Shown: positions 7,568 to 15,948 of the stretch, one piece after another | How the letters are laid out: each line of letters starts with the position of its first letter | How positions within the stretch are numbered: the first letter of the stretch is position 1 | Assembly: GCA_025363385.1 (NCBI GenBank) | Contig: JANYEA010000123.1 | Span: 1 to 64,000, forward strand | Direction: 5' to 3' | DNA: 64,000 nt | Source: Bacteroidota bacterium | GTDB lineage: Bacteria; Bacteroidota; Bacteroidia; Chitinophagales; Chitinophagaceae | Translations under genes and position numbers: made by a program | The notes under the pieces: model-generated | What the model saw: the letters and a program-made list of their open reading frames with translations, nothing else | Told to the model about the DNA's origin: nothing | Databases searched by the model: none

Positions 7568-9022
7568 ATGTCGCCAGTGCTACTTTTTTCTTTTGTAATC
7601 ATTTATTTCTTAATTCTATTAGCTGTTGCATGGTTTACAGGAAAAAATAGTACCAATGAATCATTTTTTATTGGCAATAAAAGTAGTAACTGGATGCTTG
7701 TGGCATTTGGGATGGTTGGTACATCATTAAGCGGTGTAACATTTGTCAGTGTTCCGGGTAATATTGCTAAAGAAGGTTTTGCCTACTTTCAAGTTACCAT
7801 TGGTTATATCATCGGCTATGCAATGATCGCATATGTTTTGTTACCTCTTTACTATCGATTAAATCTTACTTCCATTTATAATTATTTAATGACACGTCTT
7901 GGTTTTAAATCATACAAAACCGGTGCGTCATTTTTTATTCTTTCAAGAATTCTTGGCGCTACAGCACGTTTATATTTAGTAGTAAACATTTTACAAGACG
8001 CCATTCTCAATAGTTTTGGAGTTCCTTTCTGGGCTACCACACTCATCATCTTATCCATGATACTTTTATACACTTTTGAAGGCGGTGTAAAAACAATCGT
8101 ATGGACAGATACCTTACAAACAAGCTGCATGTTATTGGGCTTGATTATTTGTGTGGTTTACATTTTAAGTGATTTGCATTTGGGTTTTGCAGGAAGTATA
8201 GAAGCAATGTCTCAAAAAGGATATTCAAAAATTTTCTTTACTGAACCTATGGACAGACTGTATTTTATTAAACAAATTCTGGCAGGAGCTTTTATTACGG
8301 TAACGATGACAGGAATGGATCAGGAAATGATGCAAAAGAATATCTCTGTAAAAAATTTAAAAGACTCACAAAAAAATGTGATATCAATGTCTTTGGTGCT
8401 TGCTTTCTCCATTTTGATTTTTTTGTACCTGGGTGGTTTATTATATCTCTTTGCAGGTCAGAAAGGGATTACTGAAACAGGTGACAAACTATTTCCTGCT
8501 ATTGCATTGCACCATATGCCTGCATTTGTTTCTGTAATCTTTATTATAGCACTCATTTCTGCCTTATTCCCTAGTGCAGATGGAGCTATTACAGCACTTA
8601 CATCTACATTTTGTATCGATATATTGGGCATGCAAAGAAACAGTTCACTAACCGATTTAAAAAAGAAAAAGATTCGCCAAAGAGTACACTTATCATTCGC
8701 TTTAGTATTTTTGTTATTTGTACTCATATTTAAACAAGTAAATAGTGCCAGTATGATTTCAGTAATCCTAAAAGTTGCTAGTTATACTTATGGACCTATT
8801 TTGGGTTTGTTTTCATTCGGTATTTTATTAAAGCGCCAGGTTACAGACAAACTAGTACCAATCGTTTGTTTGGCAGCTCCTTTGGTTTGTTTTGTAATAG
8901 ATTATAATCAGGATAGCTTATTAAGGGGTTTTAAATTAGGTCCTGAATTGCTGATTGTAAATGGTTTGATCACTTTTTTAGGGCTTTTGCTTGTGTCGAA
9001 GCCTCAAACAGTCAAAGAATAG
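7568..9022 (+). CDS. sodium:solute symporter family protein
   Basis: 484 residues, almost entirely hydrophobic with about 13 predicted membrane spans, as expected for the SSS family. The N-terminal NESFFIGNKSSNWMLVAFGMVGTSLSG stretch and the later LISALFPSADGAITALTS segment are typical, the latter lying where family members bind sodium. These carriers use the sodium gradient to import a small solute (sugar, amino acid, vitamin or similar); the substrate cannot be deduced. It is followed 14 bp later by the methyltransferase gene, so the two may share a transcript with the glucosaminidase and hpt genes. Confidence 0.88.
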   Translation: MSPVLLFSFVIIYFLILLAVAWFTGKNSTNESFFIGNKSSNWMLVAFGMVGTSLSGVTFVSVPGNIAKEGFAYFQVTIGYIIGYAMIAYVLLPLYYRLNLTSIYNYLMTRLGFKSYKTGASFFILSRILGATARLYLVVNILQDAILNSFGVPFWATTLIILSMILLYTFEGGVKTIVWTDTLQTSCMLLGLIICVVYILSDLHLGFAGSIEAMSQKGYSKIFFTEPMDRLYFIKQILAGAFITVTMTGMDQEMMQKNISVKNLKDSQKNVISMSLVLAFSILIFLYLGGLLYLFAGQKGITETGDKLFPAIALHHMPAFVSVIFIIALISALFPSADGAITALTSTFCIDILGMQRNSSLTDLKKKKIRQRVHLSFALVFLLFVLIFKQVNSASMISVILKVASYTYGPILGLFSFGILLKRQVTDKLVPIVCLAAPLVCFVIDYNQDSLLRGFKLGPELLIVNGLITFLGLLLVSKPQTVKE

Positions 9023-9036
9023 ATTAATTTCGCCCG

Positions 9037-9678
9037 ATGGAATTGGTCCATCCACTTGTAGAAGCATACGCAGAAAAATTCAGTTCGCCAGACGATGCAC
9101 TCTTTGCAAAGATTCAAAGCGAAACCAAGGCAATGCATCCCCATGCCCATATGTTAAGCAGTGAAATCCAGGGAAAAATGCTCTCTTTTCTAAGCAAAAT
9201 GATACAACCGGAGAGAATTCTTGAAATAGGCAGTTTCACCGGGTATAGTGCACTTTGCCTAGCAGAAGGTTTAACTGATTCTGGACAATTGCATACAATT
9301 GAATTAAGACCCGAAGATGCAGCAACTGCACAATCAAATTTTAGCAAATCAACTAGGAATAAGCAAATACATTTGCACGTCGGCAACGCCAAAGACATCA
9401 TACCTACCCTTCCCTTTGAATGGGATCTGGTTTTTATTGACGCAGACAAAACTGGCTATATTGATTATTATGAACAAATCGTTCCTAGATTGAGTAAAAT
9501 TGGCTGGATTATTGCAGATAATGTTTTGTTCCATGGACAGGTTTTGGAATCGCCAATTTCGGGCAAAAGTGCCAAAGCTATTCAGGCATTCAATGAACAT
9601 GTTTTAGCAGACGTGAGAACAGAACAAGTGTTATTAACCATTAGAGACGGTTTGTTGCTAATTAAAAAGAAGAATTGA
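9037..9678 (+). CDS. class I SAM-dependent O-methyltransferase (family 3)
   Basis: 213 residues. The SAM-binding motif I is ILEIGSFTGYSALCLA, and the family's metal-binding and catalytic region is DLVFIDADKTGYIDYY followed by GWIIADNVLFHG. This is the catechol/caffeoyl-CoA O-methyltransferase-like fold (methyltransf_3), with divalent metal used to bind vicinal hydroxyls. The substrate is unknown. Its TGA overlaps by one base the ATG of the next gene (TGATG), a sign of translational coupling. Confidence 0.9.
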   Translation: MELVHPLVEAYAEKFSSPDDALFAKIQSETKAMHPHAHMLSSEIQGKMLSFLSKMIQPERILEIGSFTGYSALCLAEGLTDSGQLHTIELRPEDAATAQSNFSKSTRNKQIHLHVGNAKDIIPTLPFEWDLVFIDADKTGYIDYYEQIVPRLSKIGWIIADNVLFHGQVLESPISGKSAKAIQAFNEHVLADVRTEQVLLTIRDGLLLIKKKN

Positions 9679-10802
9679 TGAAGTGCATTACTCTATTTAT
9701 AGTTTTGGTGATCAGCACTACTTTACACGCACAACGTGAAAGAGCTGAAGCATATATCAACAAGTATAAAGACCTTGCTATTGCAGAAATGCAAAGAACA
9801 GGGATCCCGGCATCCATTACCTTGGCACAGGGTATTTTAGAATCACAATTCGGTGAAAGTGATCTTGCCGTAAATGCCAATAATCATTTCGGTATAAAAT
9901 GCAAAACTGAATGGACTGGAGAAAAAACATATCATGATGACGATCTAAAAAAAGAATGCTTCAGAGTTTACACCTCTGCAGAAGAATCTTATAAAGACCA
10001 TTCTAATTTTTTAATGACGCGCGAATGGTATGCCTTTCTGTTTAAATTAGAACCCACTGATGATAGTGGCTGGGCTTATGGTTTAAAAAAAGCTGGTTAC
10101 GCTACTGAAAAAGATTACCCGCAGCGTTTATTAAAGCTTATCAACGATTATCAATTACAACAATATAGTTTGGTAGCTTTAGGTAAACCAATTACTGAAA
10201 TAACAACTAGTAATAAAAGGAAAGCCACTAATTCTAAAATGCAGCGAATTATCAACCAAACTGATGCTGGATTGAATCCTAGTGAACCTGTTGTTGAAGT
10301 AGCCCCTGTTTTGATTAAAAAGTCGATCGAAGCTACCGAACCGGAAGAAAATAATGAACCAGAACTAAGTGTAAAAAAAGAAGAACCTGCAGTTCTCAAC
10401 TCTAAAAAAAATATCAATTATCCAAGTACTGTATTTACCATCAATCATTCCAGAGTAATCTATGCAGAAGCGGGAGTTTCTCTCTTAAGTATAGCTAACA
10501 ATTATGACATTGCGTTAGGCAAACTAATCGAGTTCAATGAACTTTCAGAAACAGATATTTTAACGAACGACCAATTGATTTTTCTTGAGAAAAAATTAAA
10601 AAAAGGAGCTACTGATTTTCATATTTCTAATGCTGATGAAACCCTTGCTATCATTAGTCAGAAAGAAGGTGTTAGATTAGAAAGTTTATTAGAGTACAAT
10701 AAAATAAAAAAAGATGCTGTATTGCGTGATGGTGATAAAATATACTTAAGAGCTCCAACCGCAATAGCCAACAGTAATACTTCTGTAAAACAACCGAAAT
10801 AA
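9678..10802 (+). CDS. glucosaminidase domain protein with LysM repeats
   Basis: The track's start is a TTG; I use the next codon, ATG 9678, which fits the TGATG overlap and leaves a signal peptide (MKCITLFIVLVISTTLHAQ). Residues about 30-165 form a glucosaminidase domain (GH73/FlgJ-like): GIPASITLAQGILESQFGES holds the probable catalytic glutamate (E55), followed by NNHFGIKC. An acidic linker leads to two LysM-like repeats (about 255-305 and 312-358) that would bind peptidoglycan. The protein should cleave N-acetylglucosaminyl bonds in the cell wall during growth or division. Length and layout are typical for Bacteroidota. Confidence 0.9.
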   Translation: MKCITLFIVLVISTTLHAQRERAEAYINKYKDLAIAEMQRTGIPASITLAQGILESQFGESDLAVNANNHFGIKCKTEWTGEKTYHDDDLKKECFRVYTSAEESYKDHSNFLMTREWYAFLFKLEPTDDSGWAYGLKKAGYATEKDYPQRLLKLINDYQLQQYSLVALGKPITEITTSNKRKATNSKMQRIINQTDAGLNPSEPVVEVAPVLIKKSIEATEPEENNEPELSVKKEEPAVLNSKKNINYPSTVFTINHSRVIYAEAGVSLLSIANNYDIALGKLIEFNELSETDILTNDQLIFLEKKLKKGATDFHISNADETLAIISQKEGVRLESLLEYNKIKKDAVLRDGDKIYLRAPTAIANSNTSVKQPK

Positions 10803-10809
10803 AAATCGC

Positions 10810-11355
10810 ATGTCAATCATCCACTTGCACAATAGAGCGTTTGAACCATATTTATCAGAAGCCCTGATTCAAGAAAAAGTAAAAGCACTAGCTGCACAAT
10901 TGGATACTGATTATGCAAGTAAAAAACCTTTGTTTATTGCAATTTTGAATGGCTCATTCATGTTTGCAGCTGACCTTTTTAAATATCTCACCATAGAAGC
11001 AGAAATCTGCTTTATAAAACTTGCTTCATATAAGGGAACAAAATCAACTGGTCAGGTTATTACAGCTATTGGGCTAGATACTGACATACACCATAGACAT
11101 GTGGTGATACTTGAAGATATTATTGATACCGGAAAAACGATGAATGAGTTTCTTCCCCAATTATTCAATCAACAACCTGCATCATTAAAAGTGGCTATCT
11201 TATTGCACAAACCTGATGCCACGCAATTCAAAGTAAACATAGACTACTGCTGTTTTTCCATCCCTAACAAATTCGTTTTAGGTTATGGCTTAGACTATGA
11301 TGGTTACGGCAGAAATATCAAAGAAATATATCAACTCATGGAAGATGAGGCATAA
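10810..11355 (+). CDS. hpt: hypoxanthine phosphoribosyltransferase
   Basis: 181 residues of the type I phosphoribosyltransferase fold. The PRPP-binding loop VVILEDIIDTGKTM carries the two acidic residues and the DTGKT motif. FIKLASYKGT and the C-terminal FVLGYGLDYDGYGRN match the hypoxanthine/guanine enzyme. It converts hypoxanthine or guanine plus PRPP to IMP or GMP in purine salvage. It lies 7 bp after the glucosaminidase gene and ends at a bidirectional terminator shared with dnaJ. Confidence 0.93.
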   Translation: MSIIHLHNRAFEPYLSEALIQEKVKALAAQLDTDYASKKPLFIAILNGSFMFAADLFKYLTIEAEICFIKLASYKGTKSTGQVITAIGLDTDIHHRHVVILEDIIDTGKTMNEFLPQLFNQQPASLKVAILLHKPDATQFKVNIDYCCFSIPNKFVLGYGLDYDGYGRNIKEIYQLMEDEA

Positions 11356-11388
11356 AAAAAGATCCCACAAAATGGGACCTTTTTTTTG
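11354..11388. terminator. bidirectional terminator between hpt and dnaJ
   Basis: An A-run, the short stem TCCCA...TGGGA (11363-11367 / 11373-11377), then a T-run of nine. The A-run and T-run pair as an extended AT stem, so each strand sees a hairpin followed by a T-run. It serves the convergent hpt and dnaJ genes. Confidence 0.85.
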
Positions 11389-11392
11389 GATA

Positions 11393-12562
11393 TTAACTAA
11401 ACGCTTCTCTTACTCTATCGAAAAAGCTTTTATCGCTTTTATTCGGATTGGGTTTGAAGTTTTCGCTATGATTTAATTTTTCAAGAATTGCTTTTTCTTC
11501 TGACGAAACATGTTGCGGCGTCCACACATTTACATGTATTAGTTGATCCCCCCTACTATATCCTTGTACTTCTGGGAAACCCTTTCCTTTTAATCTAAAT
11601 ATTTTACCACTTTGTGTTCCTGGTGGTATTTTAATTTTTGCTCTTCCATCTATGGTTGGTACTTCAACCTGTGTTCCAAATGTGGCATCTGGAAATGATA
11701 TATGTAAATCAAAAGCCACGTTCAAACCATCACGTTGTAATTCAGCATGCGCCTCTTCTTCAATCTGAATAATCAGATCTCCATTAGCACCGCCTCTTTC
11801 TCCTGCATTGCCTTTTCCATTCATGCTCAATTGCATGCCTTCATGAACACCTGCGGGAATATCAATGCTAATAGTTTCCTCGCCATATACCCTTCCTTCA
11901 CCCTTACAACTGGTGCACTTTGCTGTTACAGTTGTTCCTTCCCCATTACAAGTAGGGCAAGTAGTAACAGTTTGCATTTGCCCTAAGAAAGTATTGGAAA
12001 CCCTTCTAACCTGTCCGCTTCCATGACATGTGTTACAAGTTTGAACACTGCCTTTATCTTTAGCGCCACTACCTGTACAGGTTGTACAGGTAACGTGTTT
12101 TTTTACCTTTACATTCTTGGTAACGCCCTTTGCCATTTCCTCGAAATTGAGCTTCAGTTTGATACGCAGATTACTGCCTCTCTGACCTCTGGCCCTACTT
12201 GCACCACCGCCTCTTGAACGACCACCAGCTCCTCCAAAAAAATTACTGAACATGTCATCACCAAAAATATCTCCAAATTGACTGAAGATATCGTCTGTAT
12301 TCATTCCACCACCAAATCCGCTTCCCCCACCTGTACCCGGACCAAAAGCCGCATGTCCAAAACGATCGTATTTCGCTTTTTTATCCGCATCACTTAATAT
12401 TTCATAAGCGCTTGCTGCTTCTTTAAATTTTTCTTCGGCTTCTTTATCGCCAGGGTTGCGATCTGGGTGAAACTGCATGGCTACTTTTCGATAAGCTTTT
12501 TTTATCTCATCTGCAGTAGCTGATTTGGTTACGCCCAGTATTTCATAAAAGTCTCTTTTCAT
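11393..12562 (-). CDS. dnaJ: molecular chaperone DnaJ
   Basis: 389 residues with the full domain order. The J domain (1-70) has the HPD tripeptide in [12 protein letters not shown] Gly/Phe-rich region (about 75-125) is expanded with [11 protein letters not shown]. The zinc centre has four CxxCxGxG repeats ([32 protein letters not shown]). The C-terminal substrate-binding domains follow. It stimulates DnaK's ATPase and delivers unfolded clients. grpE lies 18 bp upstream on the same strand, so the two form an operon; dnaK is not in the window. Complete and without defects. Confidence 0.97.
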   Translation of the reverse strand: MKRDFYEILGVTKSATADEIKKAYRKVAMQFHPDRNPGDKEAEEKFKEAASAYEILSDADKKAKYDRFGHAAFGPGTGGGSGFGGGMNTDDIFSQFGDIFGDDMFSNFFGGAGGRSRGGGASRARGQRGSNLRIKLKLNFEEMAKGVTKNVKVKKHVTCTTCTGSGAKDKGSVQTCNTCHGSGQVRRVSNTFLGQMQTVTTCPTCNGEGTTVTAKCTSCKGEGRVYGEETISIDIPAGVHEGMQLSMNGKGNAGERGGANGDLIIQIEEEAHAELQRDGLNVAFDLHISFPDATFGTQVEVPTIDGRAKIKIPPGTQSGKIFRLKGKGFPEVQGYSRGDQLIHVNVWTPQHVSSEEKAILEKLNHSENFKPNPNKSDKSFFDRVREAFS

Positions 12563-12580
12563 GTTCTATTAAGTATACAA

Positions 12581-13144
12581 TTAATTACCAACAACCACTT
12601 TGGCAAAACGAATCAATTTATCATTCAAATAATATCCTTTCATTACTTCATCCAAAATCTTGCCTTTAAATTCTGGCTTAGGTGCTGGTATTTCTGTAAT
12701 GGCTTCGTGCTTTTCTACATCAAATGCAGTATGGATACTATCCATGGCTTTCACACCCTTACTCTGAAGTGTGGAACGAATTTTATTAAATACGAGTTGA
12801 ACGCCTTCTTTCTGAACTGCAATATCTGTATTCGAATTCAATTGTTTTTCTGCTCGATCACAATCGTCTAATACATCCAATAAAGACACAATTACGTCTT
12901 TACCAGCGGTTTGTATCAGATCAAGGCGCTCTTTAGCCGTTCTTCTTCGAAAATTGTCGAATTCGGCCATTAATCGTAAATATTTGTCTTTCTGCTCCTG
13001 CAGTTCCAGTTGTAATTTAACTAATTCTGAATCCTCACCAATAGGTTCGTTCAGTTTAGATGTACCGGCTGCATTTTCGTCAGTATTAATATCAAATTGT
13101 TCGTTTTCGGCGTTCGGCTGCACCATTTTTTCATCTTGAGTCAT
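12581..13144 (-). CDS. grpE: nucleotide exchange factor GrpE
   Basis: The track ORF is 221 residues, but its first 34 residues are low-quality for GrpE. The ATG at 13144 (MTQDEKMVQPN) gives 187 residues, the usual size. An acidic N-terminal tail precedes the long coiled helix (LVKLQLELQEQKDKYLRLMAEFDNFRRR) and the C-terminal beta domain with the signature around EKHEAITEIP and GYYLNDKLIRFAKVVV. GrpE releases ADP from DnaK. It is the first gene of a grpE-dnaJ operon. No TAnnTTTG box was found directly upstream. Confidence 0.94.
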   Translation of the reverse strand: MTQDEKMVQPNAENEQFDINTDENAAGTSKLNEPIGEDSELVKLQLELQEQKDKYLRLMAEFDNFRRRTAKERLDLIQTAGKDVIVSLLDVLDDCDRAEKQLNSNTDIAVQKEGVQLVFNKIRSTLQSKGVKAMDSIHTAFDVEKHEAITEIPAPKPEFKGKILDEVMKGYYLNDKLIRFAKVVVGN

Positions 13145-13288
13145 AAAAAAAACATTGTTCTTTACTTTGTCAAAAATTTTGCCAAGCAAAGGAAAGGGAA
13201 AAAATGACAGGGAAAACGAACAATACGAGCTATTCGGGCATACCATCCACTTAAATTGACAGAAGCCCGTCTTGTTTTGAAAGGCTAA

Positions 13289-13319
13289 TTGGACTCCCTA
13301 AAGCATTCACCTATATTTG
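13289..13319 (+). promoter_or_regulatory. promoter TTG-N20-TATATTTG, almost touching the start codon
   Basis: TATATTTG (13312-13319) is an exact match to TAnnTTTG, with TTG at 13289-13291 as the -33 element, 20 nt away. Only CCCA separates the box from the ATG at 13324, so transcription should start at or within a few bases of the start codon. Confidence 0.65.
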
Positions 13320-13323
13320 CCCA

Positions 13324-14499
13324 ATGACAAAAGTATTTCTTAGAAAAAAGATCGCGCCAAGAATCGCGAATGGTCATCCCTGGGTTTATGGTAATGAAGT
13401 TGAGAAAATTGAAGGGGAAGTAATAGCAGGAGATATTGTAGATGTGTATTATAATGCAGAGAAATATGCGGGCAGAGGTTATATCAATCCACAGTCACAG
13501 ATCCTGGTAAGACTTCTCACCAGAAAACAAGAAACAATTGATGAGGCTTTTTTTTATACTAAGATCTTAAAAGCCTGGAAGTATCGACAAAAATTGGGGT
13601 ATACAGAAAATTGCAGGCTTGTTTTTGGAGAAGCTGACGAATTGCCCGCATTGATCATTGATAAATTCAATGATTATTTTGTGATCCAAACACTTACATT
13701 GGGAATAGACAAATGGAGGGATGCCATTGTAAATAGTTTACAATCTATTTTTCATCCGAAAGGAATTTATGAACGAAACGATGTGCCGGTTAGAGGATTG
13801 GAAGGATTGCCCCAGCAAAAGGGTTTCTTAATGGCTCCTTTCGATACCAATATTGAAATTGAGGAGAATGGCTTAAAGTTTTTAGTGGATATAGAGAACG
13901 GACAAAAAACGGGTTATTTTTTAGACCAGCAAGACAATCGGAGAGCTATCAAAAATATTGTGGCTGGCGCCGATGTATTGGGTGCATTTACTTATACTGG
14001 AACATTTGAAATTCATGCCGCTCATTATGGTGCAAAGAGTGTTCTAGGTCTTGATATATCAGAACAAGCCGTTGCACAAGCGAATAGAAATGCAGCTTTG
14101 AACGGTTTGGATGGCATTTGCAAATTCGAAACCATGAATGCATTTGATGTATTGAAACAGTGGGGCAAGGACGGAAAAAAATTCGATGTGGTAATGCTAG
14201 ACCCTCCTGCTTTTACTAAGAGTAGAGAAAATATTGCAAAAGCATTAACGGGATATAAAGAAATTAATTTAAGGGGAATGAAGCTTTTAAATAATGGCGG
14301 GTTCCTGGTTACTTCAAGTTGTACCAATCTGGTAAATCCAGAAATGTTTTTACAGTGTATCGATCAAGCTGCAAAAGATGCAAGAAAGCGTATTAGACAA
14401 GTAGTTTTCCAAGCTCAATCGAGCGATCATCCGATTATTTGGGGAATGGAAAATACCAACTATTTAAAGTTTCTTATTGTGGAAGTATGCGATAGGTAG
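13324..14499 (+). CDS. rlmI: class I SAM-dependent rRNA methyltransferase, RlmI-like
   Basis: 391 residues. An N-terminal PUA-like RNA-binding domain (about 1-75, KIAPRIANGHPWVYGNEV) is followed by a Rossmann methyltransferase. The latter has VLGAFTYTGTFEIHAA as SAM-binding motif, FDVVMLDPPAF as motif IV and TSSCTNLV holding the catalytic cysteine of m5C enzymes. This matches RlmI/YccW, which makes m5C1962 in 23S rRNA. Length fits. The exact rRNA site in this organism is inferred from family. It has its own promoter very close to the ATG and converges on the T9SS tail gene 4 bp away. Confidence 0.88.
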   Translation: MTKVFLRKKIAPRIANGHPWVYGNEVEKIEGEVIAGDIVDVYYNAEKYAGRGYINPQSQILVRLLTRKQETIDEAFFYTKILKAWKYRQKLGYTENCRLVFGEADELPALIIDKFNDYFVIQTLTLGIDKWRDAIVNSLQSIFHPKGIYERNDVPVRGLEGLPQQKGFLMAPFDTNIEIEENGLKFLVDIENGQKTGYFLDQQDNRRAIKNIVAGADVLGAFTYTGTFEIHAAHYGAKSVLGLDISEQAVAQANRNAALNGLDGICKFETMNAFDVLKQWGKDGKKFDVVMLDPPAFTKSRENIAKALTGYKEINLRGMKLLNNGGFLVTSSCTNLVNPEMFLQCIDQAAKDARKRIRQVVFQAQSSDHPIIWGMENTNYLKFLIVEVCDR

Positions 14500-14503
14500 A
14501 GGA

Positions 14504-14848
14504 TTATTTGTTCACCTGAAATTTTCCAGATTCTACAATTTTACCACTCAGGTCTACCAGCTGATAGATATAGAGTCCGCGCATGTAGCTATCATCTAAA
14601 TTAATGTTCAACTTGCTTTCGTTAATGTGTAATTCAGTCATTTTTTTACCGTAGAACGCAAAAATTTGTAAAGAGTAGGTACGGTCGACCGATTTATCAA
14701 ATTCAAAAACAATATAAGAAGTAGCAGGGTTAGGATATGCCTTAGTGATCTTCGTATTGATAAGGGTTTCACCACTAGTTACAGGGGTAATATAGCTGCT
14801 TCCAACTATTAAAATAAGACATAAAAGGATGGTGTATAAATACTTCAT
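14504..14848 (-). CDS. free-standing T9SS type A sorting-domain protein
   Basis: The track starts at a GTG; the ATG at 14848 gives 114 residues with an N-terminal signal peptide (MKYLYTILLCLILIVGSSY). About 15 residues later the sequence enters a type IX sorting tail: KAYPNPATSYIVFEF, then YSLQIFAFYGKKM, then RGLYIYQLVDLSGKIVESGKFQV. In normal cargo this roughly 75-residue beta-sandwich is the C-terminal end of a long exported protein. Here there is essentially no cargo. It may be a remnant, a decoy or a small surface protein. It is convergent with rlmI and has no operon partner. Confidence 0.78.
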   Translation of the reverse strand: MKYLYTILLCLILIVGSSYITPVTSGETLINTKITKAYPNPATSYIVFEFDKSVDRTYSLQIFAFYGKKMTELHINESKLNINLDDSYMRGLYIYQLVDLSGKIVESGKFQVNK

Positions 14849-14920
14849 ACGTTTGAACACTTAACAAAATAAAGCAATATACCCGAGAATATCAAGTTTA
14901 GTGGGTAATAATATCATTAA

Positions 14921-14959
14921 AGAGTCGGCCATTGACGAAAACGTTGTATGGCCGACTCT
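14921..14959 (-). terminator. strong hairpin downstream of the peroxiredoxin gene
   Basis: AGAGTCGGCCAT (14921-14932) pairs perfectly with ATGGCCGACTCT (14948-14959) around a 15-nt loop. It starts 14 nt after the peroxiredoxin stop on the minus strand. The T-run is weak, so efficiency is uncertain. Confidence 0.65.
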
Positions 14960-14972
14960 ACCTATTTTAGAC

Positions 14973-15440
14973 TTATAATGTTGCTAAACAAGCTTGTATA
15001 GCGGTAAAATCTGGTAAATCACCAGGTGTAGGGCATACTTCAGCATAGCGAATTAACCCTTCTTTATCAACCACAAAAGCGGCTCTTTTACTTACTCCTT
15101 GCATTTCAAAAGCAGGGAACGTTTCATATAAAACGCCATATGCCCTAGCTGCAGCTTTATTAAAATCGCTTAATAAAGGAAAGTTAAGGTTTTGTTCACC
15201 CTTAAATTTACCTAACACAAACAGAGAATCAACTGATACGCCCAATACTTGTGCATTGGTATTATTGTATAGACTGATATTATCTCTGATATTACACAGT
15301 TCTGCAGTGCAAACTCCAGTAAAAGCTAGAGGAAAGAAAAGGATTACAGTACTTTTATCAGAATTACCTAGTGATACCTGATTTTTTTCTGTGTTGTACA
15401 GTGAAATAACTGGGGCTTTATCGCCTACCTGAATGTTCAT
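14973..15440 (-). CDS. peroxiredoxin (AhpC/TSA family)
   Basis: 155 residues of thioredoxin-like fold. The active-site motif PLAFTGVCTAELC gives the peroxidatic cysteine C44 in the PxxxTxxC pattern, with a second cysteine at C49 that could act as an atypical resolving residue. KRAAFVVDKEGLIRYAEV is the conserved region near the C-terminus. It reduces hydrogen peroxide and organic peroxides. The PLAFTGVCTxELC pattern resembles the AhpE/BCP-like subgroup. Single gene, followed by a hairpin. Confidence 0.9.
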   Translation of the reverse strand: MNIQVGDKAPVISLYNTEKNQVSLGNSDKSTVILFFPLAFTGVCTAELCNIRDNISLYNNTNAQVLGVSVDSLFVLGKFKGEQNLNFPLLSDFNKAAARAYGVLYETFPAFEMQGVSKRAAFVVDKEGLIRYAEVCPTPGDLPDFTAIQACLATL

Positions 15441-15570
15441 TTATTAAATTATAGTAGTGCAACAATACAATTTCGATTTTAAGCATCATTAGAATTTGTG
15501 CTCAACATTTAAACAATTAACAAACTGAATGGTTCATGCCATTCGAGAAAATATATCTCCTAATAATAAA

Positions 15571-15948
15571 TTATTTGGGATTTGCAGGAACTGGAGCGGG
15601 ACCAGATTTTTCAATTATTTTATCCCGATCACCCACAGCAATCACAGAATCGATCAATGTTTTAAACTGGTCTGGGTGGGTTTCGTAATATTTATAACTC
15701 AAATAAAATTGCTCTTTCGTTATGTGATGAATTTTATACACCTGCTCATAAATTTGAAAATTTTCATTCACTCTTTTGCGCAAGGTATCACGTATCGCAG
15801 TTTGAAAATACCATTCATCTGCCTTTAGAATATCCCATAAGATCAATTTCATGGAGCTTACAGGCAATACATTTTTTTTGGCTTGTTTTCCTTTGCAAGC
15901 AAATAAAAACAACCCAAAAAATGCAAAAAATACAATCCTCATTCTCAT
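15571..15948 (-). CDS. DUF4296 domain lipoprotein
   Basis: 125 residues. A short signal sequence ends in the lipobox-like LFACKG, with the lipidated cysteine at C18. The rest has the helical layout of DUF4296: MKLILWDILKADEW, KITKEQF-like spacing in HHITKEQFYLSYKYYETHPD, and a charged helix after it. The family is common in Bacteroidota and has no known function. Its ATG overlaps the stop of the DUF4835 gene by 4 bp, so the two are translationally coupled. The ten C-terminal residues are Pro/Ala-rich. Confidence 0.82.
   Translation of the reverse strand: MRMRIVFFAFFGLFLFACKGKQAKKNVLPVSSMKLILWDILKADEWYFQTAIRDTLRKRVNENFQIYEQVYKIHHITKEQFYLSYKYYETHPDQFKTLIDSVIAVGDRDKIIEKSGPAPVPANPK

Noticed and set aside
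9675-9677. TTG as start of the glucosaminidase gene
   Set aside because: The following ATG (9678) overlaps the preceding TGA and leaves a normal signal peptide.
13145-13246. N-terminal extension of GrpE in the ORF track
   Set aside because: 34 extra residues lack similarity to GrpE; the ATG at 13144 gives normal length and acidic N-terminus.
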